A stretch of DNA of 64,000 nt from Spinacia oleracea (lineage: Eukaryota > Streptophyta > Magnoliopsida > Caryophyllales > Amaranthaceae): the NCBI RefSeq assembly GCF_020520425.1, contig NC_079492.1, positions 142,108,361 through 142,172,360 on the forward strand. The letters run 5' to 3'. Numbering within the stretch: position 1 is the first letter of the stretch; every line of letters begins with the position of its first letter. A program made the translations under genes and the position numbers. The notes under the pieces are model-generated. The model did no database searches and was not told the origin of the DNA. It worked only from the letters and a program-made list of their open reading frames with translations. This document shows positions 48,433 through 60,806 of the stretch, one piece after another.

Positions 48433-48694
48433 TCAAAGCAAAACACAAACGATGAAAAAGAAAAGAACAAATGTTAGCAGCAGCCCTGTTACTCTGAGCA
48501 ACCCGTGAGACTCTAGCCATGAACTCGAGGGCATCACTCCCTAGTTCTCCAAAGGTGGAGAAAGAAAAAGCGATAAAACTATATCCGTTGTCTATGCACT
48601 TCGCTTCATACTTATTCTTCTTCCTGGCAACAGCATTAGCGACGGCAACCCCAGGAGCAAAAGCATCAACTCCTGGCTCGGTGAATGGAGAGAT
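48433..48694 (-). pseudogene. C-terminal part of a multicopy ORF, cut off by the copia insertion
   Basis: On the minus strand this segment encodes, from the insertion edge to a stop at 48433-48435, GVAVANAVARKKNKYEAKC, then DNGYSFIAFSFSTFGELGSD. This is the tail pattern (a Lys-rich helix, then GYxFxxFxFSTFGE) of a repetitive plant ORF family. The matching upstream part lies beyond the retrotransposon at 59137-59765, and the 5-bp duplication GAGAT marks the cut. Function unknown. Confidence 0.6.
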
Positions 48695-50100
48695 TGAAGG
48701 AAATAATGCCCTTGGTCCAAGTATGCATTCTATGTTAAGTCTAATAAATGCGGTTCAGTATTAATTAACAAGTTAATAATTCAGTGAGATCAAGTGAGCT
48801 GAATGCCTAGCTAGAGGCCGCTTCAGTTCAAGTGGAATTAATGATATTAATCCACAGCTTACTCTTGACTGAACCCGTAGGGTCACACAAATAGTACGTA
48901 AACGGATCAAGTATTTAATGACATTAAATACTCCATCTATGAATATTCGGAACCGACGGATCTTGGTTTCAGTGGGAGCTAAGATCGTCACAGGCAAGAA
49001 ATGAATACTCCGGAAACGATGATATTGCCGGAAACGGAAATATGGATCGTATCGGAAATATGAATATTATCCAAGTCGTAGATGTTGCCGGAAACGGAAA
49101 CATGGTACGTATCGGAAAATATTATTGGAAATGGAAATATTACCAGAATCGGAAATATTGCCGGAAACGGAAATATTGTCAGAATCCGAAATATTGCCGG
49201 AAACGGAAATATTGTCAGAATCGGAAATATTACCGGAATCAGAAAATAATTCCGGAAACGGAAATATTAAATATTTGTTCGAAACGGAAATTAATTCCGG
49301 AATCGAAAATATTAAATATTGTTCGTATCGGAAATAAATTCCGGAACTGGAAATTTAATCGGAAGCGTATCGTACGAATTAGCATCGGACGAGGCCTGCC
49401 GGACGAAGGCCCAGCACGAAGCCGGGGCATCGCCCAGCAAGCACGCGCGCAGCCAAGGCAGCGCCCAGGCCTACCGCAAGGCAGGCCCAGCGCGCGCCAA
49501 GGCCACGGATGCGTGGGCCGCGCTGCGTGGGCTGCTGCTCGCACGCGCATGGGCAGCCCTTGTGGCTGCCGTGTGTGTGTGAGTTTGTGCTCATGCGTGA
49601 TTCCTAAATCTACAAGAGTCAGTGTATGATTAAATTTCTATTCCTAATTGGATAAATTAATTAAATAGAATTCATGTAGGATTCTAATTTCAATTAATTC
49701 GTATCCTACTAGGATTACGATTCCTTTTCCATAACTCTATAAATAAAGGCCTAGGGGTCATTATTTAAACAACAAGTTTTAAGTATTCAAAACTAAGATT
49801 TTTAAGCAGAAAAATCAGCCAATATTCTTGCCTACCTAACCGAAAATATTAGAACCTTAAGGGCGATTCTAGTTGGTCAATCTTAAGGCGGATCCGGACG
49901 TGCTGTGGACTATCTACGGAGGGACGACACTTGGAGTCCTAAAGACTTGTTCTTGTTCGGTTCGGGCGCAGCTAGGGAAGGCACGCAACAAAGAGTATGC
50001 ATCTAAACTATGCTAAATGATTATGTGTAAATAATATGTTTCCTGGCTTTATGGTTTTTCCGCATGATTTATGAACTGTCATATGAATCATAACCTAACA
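48695..50100 (+). repeat. 5' LTR of the young copia element
   Basis: 1406 bp, same length as the 3' LTR. It carries a tandem array of CCGGAAACGGAAATATT-like units (about 49010-49365), a GC-rich block (about 49385-49570) and a TATA box CTCTATAAATAAAG (about 49735-49748) that likely starts the element's transcript. Confidence 0.95.
49010..49365 (+). repeat. Tandem array in the LTR (CGGAAAYGGAAATATT-like units)
   Basis: About a dozen or more degenerate copies of a 15-17-bp unit such as CCGGAAACGGAAATATT alternate with GTCAGAATCGGAAATATT. They lie upstream of the LTR TATA box, where enhancers usually are. The same array recurs in the 3' LTR at 58046-58401. Confidence 0.85.
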
Positions 50101-50819
50101 GTGGTATCACGAGCCCCTTATTATTTTCATAATCTAAATTGCATGAACATGGTTAAATATTACAAATTTGCAAGAATTAAAAGGGGTGATTAATTTTCGT
50201 AATTGTTAATTAATTGCAAATTGCGTTTATTTAATTATACGTACGCAGTTTTTCGGCAGTTTCTTCGTTACTCATCCGAATTGAGTGATTTTTGTGTCAA
50301 TTCCGCATGTAAAAGGCATTCTAAAATTTTGACAAAAATAATATTTTTCTGCCGAACCCAGAATTCTCAAATTCGAAGCCTAACTATGACTTTTCGAAGG
50401 TTTTAGTTTTTCGAATGCAAAATTTCGTAAATTTAAGATGTTAAATTAAATATTTGCGATTCTTGTTGATAAATCTTGAATTTTTGATTGACCTAATGCA
50501 TATGTTTAACAAGTTTGAATGCCTAGTCTTGTTAATTATGCAATCTAATTTGTAATTATGATTAATTTGTTGAAAATTAGAATAATTTAGAATTAATTTG
50601 ATTTTCATAATTAATTGTAATTTAATTAGAAACCTATGATTAAAAACCACCATAAAAATTGTAAATTTACGATAAATTTTAAATTTTTATGACCTAGACT
50701 TGAATCCATAACAATCGGAAATCAATTGGATAATAAATTTTCGATTTTTCGCCCTAAAATTATGAAATTAATATTATTTATTAATTTGTCATTAATTTTA
50801 AATATAAATTTTAAATTTT

Positions 50820-51450
50820 TTATGCGATTCGTTCATAAAACTTGCACGCACGAAGCAATGGACGCTTCGTGTTACCCTTAAGGGGTGTTGTATAATGCGG
50901 GCATGCGACGACGAGCAAGGGAGCTCGTCGCCCGTGCGGCACGAATGCAATGAGCAAGGGCGTAGTGCACGAGCACAAGGCAGCAGCCCTGCCTTGTGTC
51001 GTGTGCCACAAGCAATGAACGAATGGGCATGGGCGAAGGGCGAGCCAAGGCAGTCGCGTGTGGGCAGCAAGCGAGCTGCGCCACAACGCGCGCTGCCTCG
51101 CACAAGGGCGCGCAGCCTTGCGCGCAGCGAGCGCAAGCTCGCGTGCCACGAGCGCTGCGCCCAGCATTACTCGCGCGCACAGCGCGCGATGTCGCCCGCC
51201 CAGCGAGCGATGGCTCGCGCGCCCAGCGAGCGATGTCGCGCGCCCAGCGAGCGATGTCGCGCGCACGCACTGCGAGCGATAGCTCGCGTGCGATGAGCGC
51301 TGGCGCGCGCAGCGAGCATCAGTGCGTGCGGAGGCTTGCGATAGGGAAGCAGCAGCTATGCGACGAGCGCATGGGCTGCGCGCACATGGCCAGCAATGGC
51401 TGTGTGCGTACGGCCCATGGGCGTGCAACGCGTAGGGTGTTTGCGTTACG
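50820..51450. repeat. GC-rich repeat block in the leader of the copia element
   Basis: Highly GC-rich sequence within an AT-rich leader, with direct repeats of GCGCGCCCAGCGAGCGATG-like units around 51180-51290. Open frames on both strands here are low-complexity Ala/Arg/Ser/Cys-rich and are not taken as genes. Confidence 0.75.
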
Positions 51451-52841
51451 ATTAGATCGTTTTGAATGTTTAATTTGAAAATTTCAGTTCACGTAATTTT
51501 AATTAATTTTAAAATTAATAATTTGAATTATTTTCTTGGATTTTAATTTTGAATATTATAATTATAATAAATGTTATTTATTCTAATTATTTTACTAAAA
51601 TTAAAATCATGAATTAATTTAAATACGACTGAAATTGAATTAAATTTTTGGATTCAATTATAAATTGATATGAGCTTTAAATTTTAATTAAATTTGTATG
51701 TTTCCGGTTAGACTAGAAATACATTTTTATGTTTAAAATTGGTAAAGCATATGAATTTATTGGTTTAAGTGGGAGCGCTTTTTAGTCATAAACTCTTGAT
51801 TAGGTCTACAAATCCTTAAGGTTAAAACAACTTGATTAGAATTAATAAGGACTGAATAATTGGTAGATTATTGGTGCCCTTGATTAATTGCTGCAAATGT
51901 TTACGTGATGCATAATGTGTTTTACTAACCAGCTATGTGGGCCATTCATGATAATGAATGGGTGAATGGTATATATTGTATATGTACTGTTTTGCAGGTT
52001 ATGAAGTGACTAGTATGGCCCAAATAGGATAGAAAATATGGTCTGCGTACCATTAATTTGAATGTAATTGGTCTAAAGTACCAAAGTTATTTTTCAATTC
52101 AAATATGGTCTGCGAACCATCAAATAGTTGTAATTAGTTATAGCTTATCCTATTTGAAGAAAATGGTGCCTCCCACGGAGATTTTCAAGACGGACTTTGA
52201 AGTCAAAGCTTCAAGATGAAGTCGGGCCATACTAGATCACAAATATCTTATGCATGTTTTAAGTTATTTATTGTTTTAAATATGTCTTAAAATGCATGAG
52301 ATCAAAAGCTTGATTATGTTGCATGATTAAGGATTTTAGTTCACTTAAAATCTAACCAACATAGTAAGAGCCTTAAGTTCCAAACTTAAAAATTGAGTTA
52401 AAAGGTGCCATGCCAAAATATACACTTGCTTGGATATCCTTTACATCAATCTAGTAATAGTTTTCGCTCAGCGAGGTGTTACTTATTGGTCCTAAAGGGG
52501 CAAGGTACACAAATAATTGTGAGTACATGTTAGTTTTGGTGAAACTCAACGATATAAGTAAGGAGTCCTTTTATGTCGTGGCAAATTCGATAGGTTTACC
52601 TAATAAGTTCTTAGACGTACCTATCAACCAAGAATAGTTTCTAGACTATTAGCAAAAGGCTTTTGCTTACCTAAGATGTTCTAGGATTAAGTCGACAAAC
52701 TGTGCTTAGTTCTTCAATGATTTTAGGATCTTGGAATCATTTTATTCACACCTGCCGGAACACATAACTTGAATAAAATGCTTAATAAACATTGAATTAT
52801 GCATGTATGCTAGAATTTAAGTTTATTAAGAGAAACTGTGA

Positions 52842-55800
52842 ATGGTTATTTATTTGTTTATTCTTTTCAATTGTAGTTTTAATATGGCAAACAACAATCA
52901 AAACATCATCATGGGTTCTGAGCTTATGGTCAAGATGAACCTGACAAATTTTCTTGAATGGGAAGCTAAGCTAGTTGAAATAGTCAAACTCAATGGACTT
53001 GAGTATGTACTATCACATCCCATGCCAAGCTACTATGCCAGAGACATGACCCCTGAGAGATTTTACGCCTGGGATGCGGATCTCAAAAAGGTTATGAGTC
53101 TCATGCTGAACAATATCCCTGATGATTGGGCTAGAAGGTTTATAGCCTATGAACCTTTTACGCTCATCAAGAATCTGAGGGATATCTGTCGTGGAAGTAC
53201 GGAGGACAGGGACCTGAACGTCCATGAGTTGATTGAATCAATGTCTGGTCTAAAGGTTAGTTCTCCCAACAGGTGTTATAGGATGGAGGTCCAAGAAACA
53301 CATGTTCAGCTCCTTCGCACTAAACAGAGGGTAGGCGTCCCACTGAGGTTCCATGTGGAACTTATGTGTTCATATTTTGATCGCCTAAGTCTACTAGGAA
53401 CACCAATAAGCGAAAGGATGGCAGTCTCTGTCTTGCTCAATTCACTACACAGTGGGTTTGGTCGCTTCAAGCAACAATACCTAAGTGAACCAAGAGAAGA
53501 AACAATTGCAGAATTTATTCACCTTGTCAGAAAGGCTGAAATAGTACTGGACTGTGAAGCCAAAGATTTACTCAAGGCTAGAAAGAGACCATTCAAGAAA
53601 GGTGGAAAGTCCAAGGGCAATGCTAAATCAAAGCAGGACAAGTCCACATCAAGCTGTCTTTATTGTGATGGAATAGGCCATTACAAAAGAGAATGTCCAA
53701 AGCTAAAGGAAGATCAGAAGAACGGAACAGTCGTTCCATCTTCAGGTATTTTCGTTATAGACTGTATACTTGCTAATTCAACTTCTTGGGTATTAGATAC
53801 AGGTTGTGGCTCACACTTATGTTCCAATCCACAGGGACTAAGAAGAAGTAGAAAGTTAAGCAAGGGTGAAGTCGACCTACGAGTGGGAAATGGGGCACGG
53901 ATTGCTGCATTAGCTGTAGGAACTTACTATTTGTCGTTGCCCTCCGGGCTAGTTTTGGAACTGGAAGAATGTTTCCATGTTCCAAGTCTTACTAAAAACA
54001 TCATTTCAGTTTCTTGCTTAGATGCTAAGGGATTTTCCTTTATAATAAAAGACAATAGTTGTTCGTTTTATTTTAAAGAGATGTTTTATGGATCTGCTAG
54101 ATTAGTCAATGGACTTTATTTATTAGATCACGACAAACAAGTATATAACATAAATACCAAAAAGGCCAAAAAGGATGATTCAGATCTCACCTATCTGTGG
54201 CATTGTCGATTAGGCCATATAAACTTGAAACGCTTAGAAAGACTTCAAAGGGAAGGAATTCTAGAACCATTTGACTTAGAGGATTATGGTAAATGCGAAT
54301 CATGTTTACTTGGCAAAATGACAAAGCAACCTTTCTCTAAAGTTGGAGAAAGAGCAAATGAACTATTGGGTTTAATCCATACAGATGTATGTGGACCAAT
54401 GAGTACAAATGCTAGAGGTGGTTTCAGCTACTTTATCACTTTCACTGATGACTTCAGTAGGTATGGTTATGTCTACCTAATGAAGCATAAGTCTGAATCC
54501 TTTGACAAATTCAAGGAATTTCAGAGTGAAGTAGAGAATCAATTAGGCAAGAAGATCAAGGCACTGCGGTCTGATAGAGGCGGTGAATATCTGAGCTATG
54601 AATTTGATGACCATCTGAAAGAATGTGGAATTCTATCAGAATTGACTCCTCCTGGAACACCACAATGGAACGGTGTGTCAGAACGGAGGAACAGAACCTT
54701 GCTAGACATGGTCAGGTCAATGATGGGTCAGGCCGAACTTCCATTAGAATTTTGGGGACATGCACTAAATACAGCTGCACTCACTATAAATAGAGCTCCG
54801 TCTAAAGCTGTCGAAAAGACTCCATACGAATTATGGTTTGGAAAGCCTCCAAATGTGTCTTTTCTTAAGATTTGGGGATGTGAAGTATACGTCAAACGAT
54901 TAATTTCAGACAAACTTCATCCAAAATCTGACAAATGTATCCTTGTGGGCTATCCAAAGGAAACAAAGGGGTATTACTTCTACAATACATCTGAGAACAA
55001 GGTGTTTGTTGCTCGAGATGGTGTCTTTTTGGAGAAGGATCACATTTCCAAAATGACAAGTGGGAGAAAAGTAGACCTCGAAGAAATTCGAGTCGAACAA
55101 CAAACTCTAGAGAATGCTCAAGATGACATTCAGGATGAAACTCAGAGATCTTTAGAAGAATCTGGTGAGAATCATGGTCAATCTAGAAATGTTACCCGCG
55201 TAGATCGCAAAGATATAGATCTCAACCGGAAAGGTACTTAGGTATTTTGACGAACGAGAGCTATGACGTTCTATTACTTGAAAGTGATGAACCTGCGACT
55301 TACAAGCAAGCTATGACGAGCCCTAGCTCCAAGCAATGGCAAGAAGCCATGCAATCTGAATTAGACTCCATGTCTGAAAACCAAGTATGGGATTTGGTCG
55401 ATTTGCCAGATGGCTACCAAGCCATTGGAAGCAAATGGGTTTTCAAACTGAAAAAGGACAAGGATGGGAAACTTGAAGTTTTCAAAGCTAGATTGGTTGC
55501 AAAAGGTTACAGGCAAGTCCACGGTGTGGATTACGATGAAACCTTTTCACCAGTTGCAATGCTAAAGTCTATTCGAATAATGTTAGCAATCGCTGCATAT
55601 TACGATTACGAAATATGGCAGATGGATGTCAAAACTGCTTTCTTAAACGGCGTTTTAACAGAAACTGTGTTTATGACACAGCCTGAAGGTTTTGAGGATC
55701 CAAAGAATGCTAAAAAGGTATGCAAGCTAAAGAAGTCAATCTACGGATTGAAGCAGGCATCCAGGAGCTGGAATACGTTTTGATGAAGCAGTCAGTGACT

Positions 55801-56867
55801 TTGGTTTCATCAAGAACGCGGACGAATCTTGTGTATACAAGAAGGTCAGTGGGAGCAAAATTGCTTTCCTAGTATTATATGTCGACGACATATTGCTTAT
55901 CGGAAATGACATTCCTATGTTGAACTCTGTCAAGATTTGGCTTGGGAAATGTTTTTCGATGAAGGATCTAGGAGAAGCACAGTACATATTGGGCATCAAG
56001 ATTTACAGAGATAGATCTAAAAAGATGATTGGACTTAGTCAAAGCACTTATATCAATAAGGTACTTGATAGGTTCAAGATGGCGGACTCCAAGCGAGGCT
56101 ACCTACCCATGTCTCATGGAATGACTCTAAGCAAGACTCAGTGCCCAAAAACACTTGATGAGCGTAGACGAATGAATGGGATTCCATATGCATCATTGGT
56201 TGGTTCAATAATGTATGCTATGATATGTACACGCCCGGATGTTGCGTACGCACTCAGTGCTACGAGCAGATACCAGTCAGACCCAGGAGAGGCGCATTGG
56301 ACTGCTGCTAAGAATATTCTGAAGTACCTGAAAAGGCACAAAGATGACTTCCTGGTCTATGGTGGAGATGATGAATTAATTGTTAAAGGCTATACGGACG
56401 CAAGTTTCCAAACCGACAAAGATGATTTCAGATCACAGTCTGGGTTTGTCTTCTGCCTCAACGGAGGAGCAGTAAGCTGGAAAAGTGCTAAGCAAAGCAC
56501 CATTGCGGATTCTACAACTGAAGCGGAGTACATTGCTGCACATGAAGCAGCAAAGGAAGCTATATGGCTAAGGAAGTTCATAGGAGAACTTGGTGTAGTC
56601 CCCTCCATTAAAGGACCAATAGCCCTGTATTGTGATAATAACGGAGCTATTGCACAGGCAAAAGAGCCTAGACACCACCAGAGAGTCAAGCATGTACTTC
56701 GTAGATTTCACCTTCTACGAGAGTTCGTTGAAAGAAAAGAAGTCGAGATAAGCAAAATTGGAACTGATGACAACATATCAGATCCATTAACTAAACCTCT
56801 GCCGCAAGCGAAGCACAACTCGCACACTGCAGCTATGGGAATCAAGCATATTGGAGAATGGCTTTGA
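52842..56867 (+). mobile_element. Gag-pol region of the young copia element
   Basis: Domain order is Ty1/copia: gag, a CCHC zinc knuckle (CLYCDGIGHYKREC), aspartic protease (WVLDTGCGSHLC), the GAG-pre-integrase block (LWHCRLGHINLKRLERL), integrase (HTDVCGPM, LRSDRGGEY, NGVSERRNRTLLDMV), reverse transcriptase (DVKTAFLNG, LYVDDILL) and RNase H (STIADSTTEAEYIAAHEA). Integrase before reverse transcriptase marks copia rather than gypsy. There is no envelope. The lineage within copia is not resolved. It is nearly whole, with about two breaks. Confidence 0.9.
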
Positions 56868-57730
56868 TGTCTCTGTTTAATGTTTTAAAGTTTTAGAGTT
56901 TAAATCTTTGTAAAACATTATTGGTTAATCATTCACAATAAATGAAAGGAATTCATTTTTCCATTTAATTTGTGGTTTATTAAATGATGAGTCCCTTCAA
57001 CTTGACGATATATTCAAGATAGACTGTCAGGACCAGTCCTGTGACTAAGAAATGTCTATCAAGTGAACTTGAATGTCAAAGGTTGAAAATGGTCCCTAAT
57101 CGGAGTTTTCTATAAAACTGGACGCATAGAAAACGTTAGACGATTAGAATGCAAGATGACTAGTAGTTCTGTTTCTTGAACTATGTGGACATGGCAATGT
57201 CATAATCATTTGCATAGATACTTACTTTGGGAAGACTAGTATCGGACAAGACCTATGAAACTTACTGTAAGAGATGAAAGTCTGTCATAAGTAAATTTCA
57301 TTAAATTATTAGACACTAAATCCTCAATACCTGAGTGATTTGAGATTACTTGTTTGAGAACTGGTTGCTTTGACGTTGACCAACCGTCGCACCGTAAAAG
57401 GAGGCTATAAAGGCAACGCTCAGGTAATCACCTATCAAACGAAGTCTAATCTCAAGATCGCAAGATTGGGATTGTCCTCCCATAAATCGGGAAGAGATGC
57501 TTAAAAGTTGTACAAGGCCACTCGGAGAGCTAGAAACTGTGAAATGCATGGCCGTGCTCGGATGAATCATAGGCTATGACTATCTGTTTATTTGATCAGT
57601 TGAACTCTGAAACCGAGGAACACCTCTGGACATAATAAGGATGACAACTCTTACCTTATGTTCAAGAGCAAGCATCGAGCGACAAAGGAATTAGGAAATG
57701 CACACTTGTCCCTAAGGACAAGTGGGAGAC

Positions 57731-59136
57731 TGAAGGAAATAATGCCCTTGGTCCAAGTATGCATTCTATGTTAAGTCTAATAAATGCGGTTCAGTATTAA
57801 TTAACAAGTTAATAATTCAGTGAGATCAAGTGAGCTGAATGCCTAGCTAGAGGCCGCTTCAGTTCAAGTGGAATTAATGATATTAATCCACAGCTTACTC
57901 TTGACTGAACCCGTAGGGTCACACAAATAGTACGTAAACGGATCAAGTATTTAATGACATTAAATACTCCATCTATGAATATTCGGAACCGACGGATCTT
58001 GGTTTCAGTGGGAGCTAAGATCGTCACAGGCAAGAAATGAATACTCCGGAAACGATGATATTGCCGGAAACGGAAATATGGATCGTATCGGAAATATGAA
58101 TATTATCCAAGTCGTAGATGTTGCCGGAAACGGAAACATGGTACGTATCGGAAAATATTATTGGAAATGGAAATATTACCAGAATCGGAAATATTGCCGG
58201 AAACGGAAATATTGTCAGAATCCGAAATATTGCCGGAAACGGAAATATTGTCAGAATCGGAAATATTACCGGAATCAGAAAATAATTCCGGAAACGGAAA
58301 TATTAAATATTTGTTCGAAACGGAAATTAATTCCGGAATCGAAAATATTAAATATTGTTCGTATCGGAAATAAATTCCGGAACTGGAAATTTAATCGGAA
58401 GCGTATCGTACGAATTAGCATCGGACGAGGCCTGCCGGACGAAGGCCCAGCACGAAGCCGGGGCATCGCCCAGCAAGCACGCGCGCAGTCAAGGCAGCGC
58501 CCAGGCCTACCGCAAGGCAGGCCCAGCGCGCGCCAAGGCCACGGATGTGTGGGCCGCGCTGCGTGGGCTGCTGCTCGCACGCGCATGGGCAGCCCTTGTG
58601 GCTGCCGTGTGTGTGTGAGTTTGTGCTCATGCGTGATTCCTAAATCTACAAGAGTCAGTGTATGATTAAATTTCTATTCCTAATTGGATAAATTAATTAA
58701 ATAGAATTCATGTAGGATTCTAATTTCAATTAATTCGTATCCTACTAGGATTACGATTCCTTTTCCATAACTCTATAAATAAAGGCCTAGGGGTCATTAT
58801 TTAAACAACAAGTTTTAAGTATTCAAAACTAAGATTTTTAAGCAGAAAAATCAGCCAATATTCTTGCCTACCTAACCGAAAATATTAGAACCTTAAGGGC
58901 GATTCTAGTTGGTCAATCTTAAGGCGGATCCGGACGTGCTGTGGACTATCTACGGAGGGACGACACTTGGAGTCCTAAAGACTTGTTCTTGTTCGGTTCG
59001 GGCGCAGCTAGGGAAGGCACGCAACAAAGAGTATGCATCTAAACTATGCTAAATGATTATGTGTAAATAATATGTTTCCTGGCTTTATGGTTTTTCCGCA
59101 TGATTTATGAACTGTCATATGAATCATAACCTAACA
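57731..59136 (+). repeat. 3' LTR of the young copia element
   Basis: 1406 bp, matching 48695-50100 base for base at a constant offset of 9036, apart from about two C/T differences in the GC-rich block. Confidence 0.95.
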
Positions 59137-59765
59137 GAGATACCTGTGACATCTAAGCATACATTTTTCCCTTTGTCCCAAGAGTAGACAAGAAGGTCTG
59201 CAGGACGGAGATTTCTCCCTTCCTCAGACAGAAATCCCAAAGGCACCTCCTTCTGCACAACAACCCTAGCCTGCGAACAGATATCCCCTAACACATCTCG
59301 AACCATGTTATGACGGAATTTCAAGCCAACATCATTACCACAATGCACTGCGTGATCCCCGAAACGATCTATGATTTTCGAAGAGTAGTAAGGACAAGTA
59401 AAGTCAGGAGGGAACATAGGAATCGCAAGGCGATAACACAAAACACACCTGAATTGTCTTGGGTGCATCGTCTGCCTAACCCCTCAATTGGGAGGGCTCT
59501 CAAGAAGTCTAAGGAGTGGACCGCTCGGTTGCTAATGAGTATAGCCTTTTCTCTGGAACTCGGGTTGTGCTGTCCCATCATTTTCTTCTCTACCATATCA
59601 AAGTACACTGTAGCCAACTTTTTCATAAACGGGGGGGGGGGGGGGGCTGGTACCACACGGCAAAGATCGAGAGGATTGAAATGACACAAATCCCGAAAGC
59701 TATTTAAAGCTAAATCACAAGCAAGGCCCAAAACAGAGTCACCACCATGCCCAAGCAGTCTGCTT
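59137..59765 (-). pseudogene. Multicopy ORF with zinc-binding and RLE-like motifs, disrupted
   Basis: On the minus strand: a segment with LACDLALNSFRDLCHFNPLD, then REKAILISNRAVHSLDFL, then a Cys/His block (TCPYYSSKIID...FGDHAVHC) and RHNMVRDVLGDIC, ending RPADLLVYSWDKG then CLDVTGIS at the copia insertion point. The Cys-His block followed by RPAD...DVT resembles the zinc-knuckle plus restriction-like-endonuclease tail of some non-LTR retrotransposons. I recall similar multicopy plant ORFs labelled reverse-transcriptase-like. The frame changes once near 59440-59470, and a G run of about 15 (near 59633-59647) interrupts the upstream part. The C-terminal rest is at 48433-48694. Not a working gene. 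Confidence 0.55.
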
Positions 59766-60806
59766 ATTATTGTTTATTATTATTATTATTATGGATATAA
59801 TTATATATGGGCAAAATCGTCTTTTATATAAAATATGTGAGCGATTTTAGCGTATGCGTACGTCGAATAACGATAAAAAAAAACCTTTTCCTATTCGTAC
59901 GTATTTAGTATTTAATTTGATTGCATGGTTAAATGCATATGGACAAGGGATGGACCAATCATCATGAGAGATAGTTGATCATGGACCAAAGGAGTGAGGT
60001 TATACCTTAAAACTATACGATAATAAAGTAATACAACTCCTTAGCCATATAAAAAGAACGCCACTTGCTTTTATAATTAGCGGCAAGAGACAATATTTGT
60101 TCTCTTCACCTTATTCTTATTGCTTCTTAGACCAGACCAATAGAATCTGATCAGACAAAACACAAAAAGAAAAAAACACTCAAAAAAACATTTGACTAGA
60201 CCATATAATATCAAAAAAACAAAAAATACTCACAAAAAACATTTAGACAAGACTGAAGCAGAAAAAAGAAACAAAAAAACAAAAAAACTTTAAAAAAAAT
60301 ATTTAGACCAAACCATAACAAAAAAAAGGCAAAAAATACACATAAAGAATATTCAACATAGACCAGATCTGACTAGACCAGAATTAAAAAAATTATATCA
60401 TATCAGATGAAAAGAACAAAGCCGTAGTCGATCATGTGATGTTAAATTCTTGAGGCTTAACACTTTCCTTGAGGCCTCACGTAAGTTTATGATATGTTGC
60501 TGAACCAAATTGAAAGCAATATATATAAACATCACACAATCTATATATGTAGCTAGTTTATACGAAGTATTTATTTCATACTAAAAAAAGCCACAATTGT
60601 TACATAAGATGGCCCTAGGGCCTGTGAGCTTAATTTTGATCATCAACATAAGTTCCGTAGTACATAACACACGCCAAACGTTCTTAATAACCAAATTACA
60701 CCGTTACTAATGACTTATTTAGTAGCCACAAACAAGACTACTGATCGAGTTGTACTACAGAAAACAAATTACATGAAACCATTTGACATAATTAATTAAC
60801 CATTAA
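59766..60806. other. Intergenic left of chlorophyllase
   Basis: Contains a short ATT microsatellite (about 59765-59792) and a 324-bp MITE of the AGACCAGA family (60097-60420). The right part holds the chlorophyllase 3'UTR. Confidence 0.5.
60097..60420. repeat. MITE of the AGACCAGA family, longest copy
   Basis: Begins TTTGTTCTCTTCACCTTATT and ends with the inverted-type ATCAGATGAAAAGAACAAA. The interior has several tandem-like AAAAACACTCACAAAAAACA and AGACCAGA words. Confidence 0.7.

Larger units (their letters stand above)
48695..59136 (+). mobile_element. Young Ty1/copia retrotransposon, 10.4 kb, nearly whole
   Basis: Two LTRs of 1406 bp (48695-50100 and 57731-59136) are bounded by TG...CA, with a perfect target duplication GAGAT (48690-48694, 59137-59141). 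A primer-binding site of the initiator-Met tRNA type (TGGTATCA) follows the left LTR, and a purine-rich tract (AAGGACAAGTGGGAG) precedes the right one. Gag-pol lies at about 52842-56867 after an unusually long leader of 2.7 kb. By eye the two LTRs differ at about two sites. With commonly used plant rates (6.5e-9 to 1.3e-8 per site per year) that gives roughly 0.05-0.1 million years. The coding part looks almost whole, with about two breaks. It inserted into a repetitive ORF on the opposite strand. Confidence 0.95.

Noticed and set aside
49042-49629. 195-residue open frame (and twin at 58078-58665)
   Set aside because: It lies inside the LTR tandem array and GC-rich block; the repetitive composition and presence in both LTRs explain it.
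50798-51478. Several overlapping open frames on both strands
   Set aside because: They arise from the GC-rich repeat block of the copia leader; no domain or conserved pattern is visible.
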